A stretch of DNA of 20,146 bases, taken from Eubacterium sp. UBA3720. GTDB taxonomy: Bacteria; Bacillota; Clostridia; Lachnospirales; Lachnospiraceae. Below the pieces are notes generated by a model. The model was not told the origin of the DNA. It searched no databases and saw nothing but the letters and a program-made list of their open reading frames with translations. The translations under genes were made by a program, and so were the position numbers. Below are positions 15,571-20,146 of the stretch, one piece after another. Each line of letters starts with the position of its first letter. The first letter of the stretch is position 1. Where the stretch lies: contig DFHP01000172.1 in NCBI GenBank assembly GCA_002371335.1, positions 1 through 20,146 of the forward strand. The letters are read 5' to 3'.

Positions 15571-16008
15571 TTACTTCATGATCCTCGGCGTGAAATCCGG
15601 GGTATCGGCACAGACCATACCCCCGAGAGCGCCGGTCAACATCCGGAAAACAGGTTCGCATTTTTCATATGAATCCGATGCTATCGTAATATCAAATACC
15701 GACTGTATTCCCTCCTTTTTCAGGAACATATCGTCTTCCGGTTCTCCGAAGGAAGGTTCTCTTTCCTCCACATCTATATTCATCTTTTCACCCACATTGA
15801 TCTCCAGCACGCCGGCTTCTCTCCAGAGTTCCATCGCGCATCCGCTCTGCATAAGAGCGTCCCTGATCTCAGTGACCGTGATCTTTTCAGGGCAAAAATA
15901 AAACCATTGTCTTAACTCTTTTTTCCCCGATTCATTCTTAACATTATTATTTTTTACGTTCTTCTTTTTTATGTTTTTCTTATTTATAGTTTTCTTTTTT
16001 AATCCCAT
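15571..16008 (-). CDS. Hypothetical protein with Lys/Asn-rich N-terminus
   Basis: I do not recognise this protein. The start at 16008 (145 residues) is preferred over 16035 because GGAAG lies 8 nt before it. The first ~30 residues are almost only Lys, Asn and Ile, a basic disordered tail that could bind nucleic acid. The remaining ~115 residues look globular, alternating helices and strands, with two acidic stretches and a C-terminal LGGMVCADTPDFTPR segment. It converges on the secreted nuclease with a gap of 23 nt and no terminator. An immunity-type role towards the nuclease is conceivable but unsupported. TATAAT on minus at 16087-16092 is a likely -10, with a poor -35. Confidence 0.7.
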   Translation of the reverse strand: MGLKKKTINKKNIKKKNVKNNNVKNESGKKELRQWFYFCPEKITVTEIRDALMQSGCAMELWREAGVLEINVGEKMNIDVEEREPSFGEPEDDMFLKKEGIQSVFDITIASDSYEKCEPVFRMLTGALGGMVCADTPDFTPRIMK

Positions 16009-16086
16009 CCTTCTTACTTCCTTCCATATGATCATGAATTTTTTTCAAATTTCTCAGAAAATCCCGTTAGTTCCCCGTTCGGGTAT

Positions 16087-16092
16087 ATTATA
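16087..16092 (-). promoter_or_regulatory. Possible -10 box for the hypothetical gene
   Basis: A perfect TATAAT on the minus strand lies about 80 nt upstream of the chosen start at 16008. No good -35 is found at 16-18 nt, so the call is weak. Confidence 0.35.
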
Positions 16093-16147
16093 CTCGTTTC
16101 CCGGATCTGATCATACGCTCATTTTCTTTTTTTTCAAAAATCCAAAA

Positions 16148-16212
16148 CAAAGTCCGCGGGCGGACTTCAACTCCACCTGCCTCCCAATCCTGAGGGGATC
16201 GAACCGGACTTT
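16148..16212 (-). repeat. AAAGTCCG repeat copy 1, 3' of the MATE gene
   Basis: About 80% identical, with one gap, to 17596-17659, in the same orientation. It begins AAAGTCCGGTTCG on minus and ends in the perfect hairpin AAGTCCGC-CC-GCGGACTT (16150-16167) followed by TTTGTTTTGG and TTTTT. In this position it starts 16 nt after the MATE stop and can act as the MATE terminator. Confidence 0.85.
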
Positions 16213-16228
16213 AACTCTCCCTGACTCC

Positions 16229-17575
16229 TTATTCATGAGACAGCCTGATTTTCAGAAGCTTCCGGACCCTGAATACAGAATACAGCACTCCGCATATTTC
16301 TGAGATCCAGAATCCGTACCATACTCCCCCGATGCCAAATACTTTTCCAAGCAGATATGCGCAGGGGATCAGCGGAACGAACTGCCTGATCACAGCACCG
16401 GCCATATTTGTCATCCCATCCTGAAGACCGGATGCTATATATCCGGAAATGAGCGTCACAGCTCCCAGGATAAAAGTGGGGGCGATGATCCGCAGCGCGG
16501 GAACTCCAAGCTTCAGCATAGCGTCTCCGGCAGCGAAAAGACCCAGCAGTTGTGCGGGAATACTCATGAATAAGATCGATCCGATCAGCGAGATGATCAT
16601 TGCCGCAGGATAGATCACCCGTATGGCTTCATAGATCCGCTTTTTATTTCCAGCGCCGAAATTGAATCCGACTATCGGAATACCTGCCTGGCCAAGCCCG
16701 TTCATGGGCATGAAAAGAAATGTCTGAAGTTTGTAATATACGCCGAAAAACGCAACCGCAGTGGTAGAGAAAGGCTGCAGTATGACATTGAAACAAGTGA
16801 CCATCATGCTCTGCATGGCCTGCGTGATCATCGTAGGAAAACCGACCTTATAAATACCTTTTACGATCTTTGTATCAAAACGAAAGCCTTTGAATGATAC
16901 GTTAACGTCTTTATTGCAATATTTCTGCAGTATGAGCCCTGTAACCATGCTCACCCACTGTCCCAGGACCGTTGCTGCCGCAGCGCCCCGGATTCCGAAA
17001 GCCGGACATCCCAGTAGTCCAAAGATCATTATGGGGTCCAGCACGATATTTGTTATCGCTCCGACTGCCAGGATCACCATACTGAGAAAAGATTTTCCGG
17101 CTGCCTGCATCAGGCGCTGATAAGTCATACAGACCAGATTACCGGTAGAATAAGTCATGCATATAAAAAGATACTGGTGACACATTTCTGCGATTTCTTT
17201 ATTTTCCGTAAACGCATTTGCGATGGTTCCGGAAAAAAGCAATCCCGCCGCGACAAACGCCAGGCTGGAAAGAACTGCGAGGGCCACTCCCGAAGCCGCG
17301 ATCTTCGATGCTTCATCGTATTTTCCAGCTCCCAGAGCTTTGGATAGTACTGCATTGAGTCCTACCGCAGTACCTACTCCCACCGCGATCATCAGCATCT
17401 GTACAGGATACGCCAGCGAGGCAGCCGCCAGTGCATTTTCTCCGAGCCTGGCGACAAAAATACTATCCACTATGTTATACAGGGACTGAATCAGCAGTGA
17501 AAGCATCATCGGTATCGACATATCCGCCACCAGTCTCTTCATCGGCATTACCGCCATTTTATTACCACGTTCCAT
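16229..17575 (-). CDS. MATE family multidrug efflux protein
   Basis: A 448-residue integral membrane transporter with about 12 hydrophobic segments in two similar halves, the standard MATE (NorM/DinF-like) architecture. The N-terminus PMKRLVADMSIPMMLSLLIQ and the SIFVARLGENALAAASLAYP segment near 40-60 are family hallmarks, as are GVGTAVGLNAVLSKALGAG near 66-84 and the LGQAGIPIVGFNFGAGNKKR loop in the second half. It would export cationic compounds using a sodium or proton gradient; the substrate cannot be read. AGGAGG precedes the ATG. The gene is flanked on both sides by copies of one structured repeat, the upstream copy ending only about 10 nt before the ribosome site, so translation or elongation may be controlled there. 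Confidence 0.94.
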   Translation of the reverse strand: MERGNKMAVMPMKRLVADMSIPMMLSLLIQSLYNIVDSIFVARLGENALAAASLAYPVQMLMIAVGVGTAVGLNAVLSKALGAGKYDEASKIAASGVALAVLSSLAFVAAGLLFSGTIANAFTENKEIAEMCHQYLFICMTYSTGNLVCMTYQRLMQAAGKSFLSMVILAVGAITNIVLDPIMIFGLLGCPAFGIRGAAAATVLGQWVSMVTGLILQKYCNKDVNVSFKGFRFDTKIVKGIYKVGFPTMITQAMQSMMVTCFNVILQPFSTTAVAFFGVYYKLQTFLFMPMNGLGQAGIPIVGFNFGAGNKKRIYEAIRVIYPAAMIISLIGSILFMSIPAQLLGLFAAGDAMLKLGVPALRIIAPTFILGAVTLISGYIASGLQDGMTNMAGAVIRQFVPLIPCAYLLGKVFGIGGVWYGFWISEICGVLYSVFRVRKLLKIRLSHE

Positions 17576-17595
17576 TTTTCCTCCTATCCATAGAT

Positions 17596-17659
17596 CAAAG
17601 TCCGCGAGCGGACTTCAGCTCTCCATCCTCTCACTCCCGAGGCGAGCGAACCGGACTTT
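17596..17659 (-). repeat. AAAGTCCG repeat copy 2, in the MATE 5' leader
   Basis: The partner of 16148-16212. It has the same start AAAGTCCGGTTCG and ends in the hairpin AAGTCCGC-TC-GCGGACTT. Here no T-run follows; instead the MATE ribosome site comes about 10 nt later, so the hairpin is at the place where an attenuator or translational control element would sit. Confidence 0.85.
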
Positions 17660-17665
17660 GCGCGC

Positions 17666-17703
17666 CGCCGCACGGCAGCTCAGCTGCCTTCCTTTGTGCG
17701 GCG
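17666..17703. other. GC-rich compound hairpin in the MATE leader
   Basis: CGCCGCAC (17666-17673) pairs with GTGCGGCG (17696-17703). Inside, GGCAGCT pairs with AGCTGCC (17674-17688). On minus the leftover AAAGGAA forms a bulge on one side. It is adjacent to the repeat at 17596-17659 and may be part of the same leader RNA. Confidence 0.6.
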
Positions 17704-17708
17704 TGTGC

Positions 17709-17756
17709 ATCCCCCGGAGGGTTCTGTCATAGGAAATGATCGTAATTTACTATGAC
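17709..17756 (-). repeat. CCTCCGGGGGAT repeat copy 1, 3' of the HD pair
   Basis: 48 bp alike to 19565-19612 in the same orientation: an identical ATCCCCCGGAGG end (plus strand), then a hairpin of GTCATAG/CTATGAC arms (17726-17756). It lies between the terminator of the HD pair and the MATE leader. Confidence 0.75.
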
Positions 17757-17764
17757 AAAAAAAT

Positions 17765-17810
17765 AAGCGTAAAATCAGGAAGTTGGCATTTCTTCCGATT
17801 TCACGCTTTT
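17765..17810 (-). terminator. Intrinsic terminator of the HD gene pair
   Basis: On minus AAAGCGTGAAATCGGAAG pairs with CTTCCTGATTTTACGCTT with one bulge, followed by ATTTTTTTG. It is about 50 nt downstream of the last HD gene stop. Confidence 0.88.
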
Positions 17811-17860
17811 AAAGCCGGCCAATAAACAGAATTTATTTTAGCACAGAGATTTTATAAAAA

Positions 17861-18691
17861 TCAATTATTATTTCTCATTTTTATATCACGGATCTTCTTT
17901 CGCAGCAGTACATTGTCCTCCTGAAGGGCAAGGATCTCCGAATTAAGCTCCTCGACTCTCTTCTCGTATCTTGTTACAAAAATCTCGGCTACAACGCTGA
18001 GATCATGCATTTTTTCCTGAAGCACACGGATTATTGTTTCAAGCTCCGGGTATTTTTCTCTCGCATAAATGCACATGGAATAATAATAGTTTTTCGTTTC
18101 GTATATATATTCATGAGCTTTCCAGACCGAAACCCGGTATAATTCCTCTGCCACATGTCCTCTGTCAGCCAGACGCAGAAGTAAAGCCAGCTTATTATCC
18201 TGCACCTTGTCAAAGATCTGCTGTCTCTCCTCTTCCGTTTCGCAATTTCCCTCATAGATCAGCTTCAGGATCTCGGTCACTCTGTGATCCAGCTTATAAA
18301 TATCAGTCATTTCTTCGCCCTGATCAGGAAACTGCAATACAAAAAGAATATCATGGCACAACGCCGATGCAAGCAGAATATCCTCCTCGTCATGCGCAAG
18401 AGGAATTCTGAGAACGATAAGCATCTGACACACCAAAAGGCTGTGTACAAAATACGGACGTTTCCATTTCTGTCCGGAGGGCGATACGATAGTTCCTCTG
18501 TAGCTTCCCTGGTGCAGTGCCCTTGCAACCGGAAGGGCAAGCGCTGTGTTCAGCAATTGCTTTTTATACGCGTAACTCTGGATTTCCTCGTAATACTCAC
18601 GATACATCCATTCCTCCGACTGGTCATAGATCAGGTTTTCTTCATTTATCTCTCTTAGAATACTATCAAGTTTTTCTTTGAAATCGTCCAT
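17861..18691 (-). CDS. SpoT/MESH1-like HD-domain protein, degenerate paralogue
   Basis: 276 residues from ATG 18691, chosen over GTG 18697 because GGAGGGG then has a 5-nt spacing. It is a paralogue of the upstream gene product, colinear almost residue for residue. The HD fold is recognisable: His83 in PYFVHSL, the His113-Asp114 doublet in LCHDILFV, and LADRG near 174. The catalytic ED pair that follows the doublet in SpoT/MESH1 hydrolases (HDxxED) is replaced by Phe117-Val118, and the Asn after DRG is replaced by His-Val. A ppGpp-hydrolase reaction is therefore unlikely; metal binding may remain. The C-terminal ~40 residues are a coiled coil (about 235-268) that could pair it with the paralogue. 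It is translationally coupled: only 2 nt separate it from the stop of the upstream gene. A terminator follows. Confidence 0.82.
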   Translation of the reverse strand: MDDFKEKLDSILREINEENLIYDQSEEWMYREYYEEIQSYAYKKQLLNTALALPVARALHQGSYRGTIVSPSGQKWKRPYFVHSLLVCQMLIVLRIPLAHDEEDILLASALCHDILFVLQFPDQGEEMTDIYKLDHRVTEILKLIYEGNCETEEERQQIFDKVQDNKLALLLRLADRGHVAEELYRVSVWKAHEYIYETKNYYYSMCIYAREKYPELETIIRVLQEKMHDLSVVAEIFVTRYEKRVEELNSEILALQEDNVLLRKKIRDIKMRNNN

Positions 18692-18693
18692 GA

Positions 18694-19512
18694 TCACCCC
18701 TCCAGTTCCTGAAGGATCGATGTAAGTCTCCGGTTTTCTTCCCGAAGTTCCTCCAGTTTTGTGAGCATCTGATACTCCTTTCGCTCATAACGGATCACCA
18801 GAGCTTCAGCGCTCTCAGTCAGCGTCAGCATTTTGTCCCGGAGAATGGCAAGCACCTCCTGCAGTTCTGGAAACTTTTTCATCCCGAAATCACACATTGG
18901 AAAAAAATACTTTCTTGTCTCTTCCACATACTCATGCACTTTCCATATTTTCATGTTATAGAGATCTTCCACGTTATTTCCCCTGTCGGACAGTTTGACC
19001 ATCAGCGCAAACCGATCATTCATTATATTGTCAAAATACTGCTGATGTTCCTCAAGGGTAAAATCTTTTCTCTTCGAGACAAGTCTGACCGTGTGGTAAA
19101 CCCGCTTATCCAGATGATATAATGTCATCATTTCGGTCCCGCCGTTTGCAAAAGGTATATCCTCGATCATATCGTGGCACAACGCCGCTGCAAGAACTAT
19201 ATCTTCATCTTCTTTATTAAAGGGCAACTTCAGGTCGATCAGCATCAGGCAGACACGCAGGCAGTGGATCATATACGGCAGACGATAGGTATGGCCATCC
19301 TTCACGGCAGTTCCTTTCCGGTGGCTTCCGTTATGAAGCGCACGTATCAGCGGCAGAGCGACCGCCGTATTGAACAGCTCCTTCTCCGAGGCATAATCCT
19401 CGATCTGCTGATATATCCGTTCTACCATCCAAAACTCTGTCTCGTCATAAGCAAGCGTTTCTCTGCCGATCTCATCCAAAGTTTTTCTTACTCTGTTCTG
19501 AAAGTCTTTCAT
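18694..19512 (-). CDS. SpoT/MESH1-like HD-domain hydrolase
   Basis: A 272-residue single HD-domain protein without the synthetase, TGS or ACT parts of full RelA/SpoT. The motifs fit a guanosine-polyphosphate hydrolase-like site: His83 in PYMIHCLRV, His113-Asp114 followed by Glu117-Asp118 in CHDMIEDIPF, and Asp176 with Asn179-Asn180 in KLSDRGNNVEDL. The C-terminal 30-40 residues (LEELREENRRLTSILQELEG) are a heptad coiled coil. The ribosome site is AGAGG. It heads an operon with the degenerate paralogue and lies 113 nt downstream of ruvX. Whether the substrate is ppGpp, another nucleotide or NADPH (as reported for MESH1) is open; HD assignment is firm. Confidence 0.83.
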   Translation of the reverse strand: MKDFQNRVRKTLDEIGRETLAYDETEFWMVERIYQQIEDYASEKELFNTAVALPLIRALHNGSHRKGTAVKDGHTYRLPYMIHCLRVCLMLIDLKLPFNKEDEDIVLAAALCHDMIEDIPFANGGTEMMTLYHLDKRVYHTVRLVSKRKDFTLEEHQQYFDNIMNDRFALMVKLSDRGNNVEDLYNMKIWKVHEYVEETRKYFFPMCDFGMKKFPELQEVLAILRDKMLTLTESAEALVIRYERKEYQMLTKLEELREENRRLTSILQELEG

Positions 19513-19564
19513 TTCATTACCTCTGCCCTGAACTCAGTGTTTCTCATTACATCTGTATTTCTTT

Positions 19565-19612
19565 ATCCCCCGGAGGATTTGTTTCATGGGAAATTAACGA
19601 AATTTCCTATGC
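19565..19612 (-). repeat. CCTCCGGGGGAT repeat copy 2, 5' of the HD pair
   Basis: The partner of 17709-17756. The hairpin part is CATGGGAAAT/AATTTCCTATG (19585-19611). It fills the gap between ruvX and the HD operon, directly before the HD leader, and has a possible promoter (TTGAAT, 16 nt, TAATTT on minus) running through it. Confidence 0.75.
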
Positions 19613-19625
19613 ATTCAAGTCTCAC

Positions 19626-20093
19626 TCATAGCTTTTCTTCCAGCTCTTTCGCAACTTCCTTCCTGTGTTCCAGTTCCGCCTGCCGGTCCAGATATCCCTG
19701 CAGGATCAGCTGCGCCGCTATCATATCTACATATTCTTTCCAGTCTTTTTTAGGAATCCCTGCTCTGTTCATGATCTCATTTGCTTCAACCGTAGTCAGT
19801 CTTTCATCCCAGAAGACCACCGGAAGGCCTGTCTTTTTTTCCAGTCCTTCCTTGAAAATCCTGCACATCGCCACCCGGTCTCCCTCATCTCCGGATAGCA
19901 TGACCGGATATCCCAGAATGATCTCATCTACTTCATATTCCTCGATCAGTTCTTTGATACGGGCATATGTCTTCCGCAGTTTGTTTTCTGATTTTCTTCT
20001 TATTATTTCCACGCCCTGCGCAGTCCAGCCCAGTCCATCGGTGACGGCGACTCCGACTGTTTTTGACCCGTAATCCAATCCAAGTTTTCTCAT
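19626..20093 (-). CDS. ruvX: Putative pre-16S rRNA nuclease / RuvX (YqgF) family
   Basis: A 155-residue RNase H-fold protein of the YqgF/RuvX family, which matures the 5' end of 16S rRNA and has been called a Holliday junction resolvase. GLDYGSKTVGVAVTD (5-19) holds the first catalytic Asp, WDERLTT (95-101) the Glu, and VDMIAAQLILQGYL (122-135) the last Asp. The usual GxPxNMNG loop reads GYPVMLSGDEG here, a variation without obvious consequence. A charged C-terminal extension of about 18 residues follows the normal end. The ribosome site is weak (GGGAAAG about 10 nt upstream); the frame stays open to the window edge, but ATG 20093 is the expected start from the family. The 53 bases beyond it hold no recognisable gene. 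Confidence 0.9.
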   Translation of the reverse strand: MRKLGLDYGSKTVGVAVTDGLGWTAQGVEIIRRKSENKLRKTYARIKELIEEYEVDEIILGYPVMLSGDEGDRVAMCRIFKEGLEKKTGLPVVFWDERLTTVEANEIMNRAGIPKKDWKEYVDMIAAQLILQGYLDRQAELEHRKEVAKELEEKL

Positions 20094-20146
20094 TATATTT
20101 TCTTTCCCATGTTTTATCTCAGTGTGAGAAGACCCCCGCTTCTTAA

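Noticed and set aside
15900..16010. T-rich, low-complexity stretch that looks like a simple repeat
   Set aside because: It is the coding sequence of the Lys/Asn-rich tail on minus, in frame and open, so not a separate repeat.
16009..16035. Upstream ATG extending the Lys-rich hypothetical protein
   Set aside because: No ribosome site precedes it, while the extension itself contains the ribosome site of the start at 16008.
17596..19612. CRISPR-like spacing of short repeats
   Set aside because: The repeats belong to two different families with kilobase spacing and genes between; there are no regular spacers or cas genes.

Overview
The window looks like the chromosome of a strictly anaerobic gut-type member of the Bacillota, most likely Lachnospiraceae. 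This rests on the gene mix: IorAB-type 2-oxoacid:ferredoxin oxidoreductase next to a PaaK-type CoA ligase, a T-box controlled thrS, GBS Bsp-like repeats on a secreted protein, strong AGGAGG ribosome sites and a YqgF-type RuvX. The placement is inference from content; no 16S rRNA or ribosomal protein is present. There are 13 protein genes, one clear T-box leader, several intrinsic terminators and a set of short structured repeats. I see no tRNA, rRNA, CRISPR array, transposase gene or phage module.

Left part (1-5900) is an aryl-acid metabolism neighbourhood. iorA-iorB (minus strand, tightly coupled) encode an indolepyruvate-type ferredoxin oxidoreductase. paaK (minus) encodes a phenylacetate-CoA ligase. 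Between them, on the plus strand, is an amidohydrolase_2 family TIM-barrel enzyme. An Rrf2-family regulator is divergent from paaK, with an 8+8 bp palindrome in the paaK leader that could be its operator. Together IorAB and PaaK would interconvert aryl-pyruvates, aryl-acetyl-CoAs and aryl-acetates with ferredoxin reduction and ATP.

Middle part (5900-11800): thrS (minus) encodes a threonyl-tRNA synthetase that lacks the N-terminal TGS domain. It sits behind a T-box leader whose antiterminator and terminator can be drawn base by base, and an ACC specifier codon is visible. A further 270 nt with a three-stem structured element lies between the T-box terminator and the gene. Upstream is a 1146-residue secreted protein with an acidic linker, eight GBS Bsp-like repeats of about 97 residues and a C-terminal glycerophosphodiester phosphodiesterase-like domain.

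Right part (11800-20146): a 781-residue protein combines a Clp_N-like helical region, a degenerate AAA+ module without Walker A, and a CbbX/SpoVK-type AAA+ module that has Walker A/B but lacks the usual arginine finger. It is followed by a secreted DNA/RNA non-specific endonuclease with a Cys/His tail domain. A small Lys/Asn-rich hypothetical protein converges on the nuclease. Then, all on minus, come a MATE transporter, two overlapping paralogous SpoT/MESH1-like HD proteins (one has lost the catalytic ED pair) and ruvX. The MATE gene is bracketed by two ~65 bp copies of one repeat, and the HD pair by two 48 bp copies of another. The strongest candidates for new biology are the double AAA+ protein, the active/degenerate HD pair, and these gene-bracketing structured repeats.
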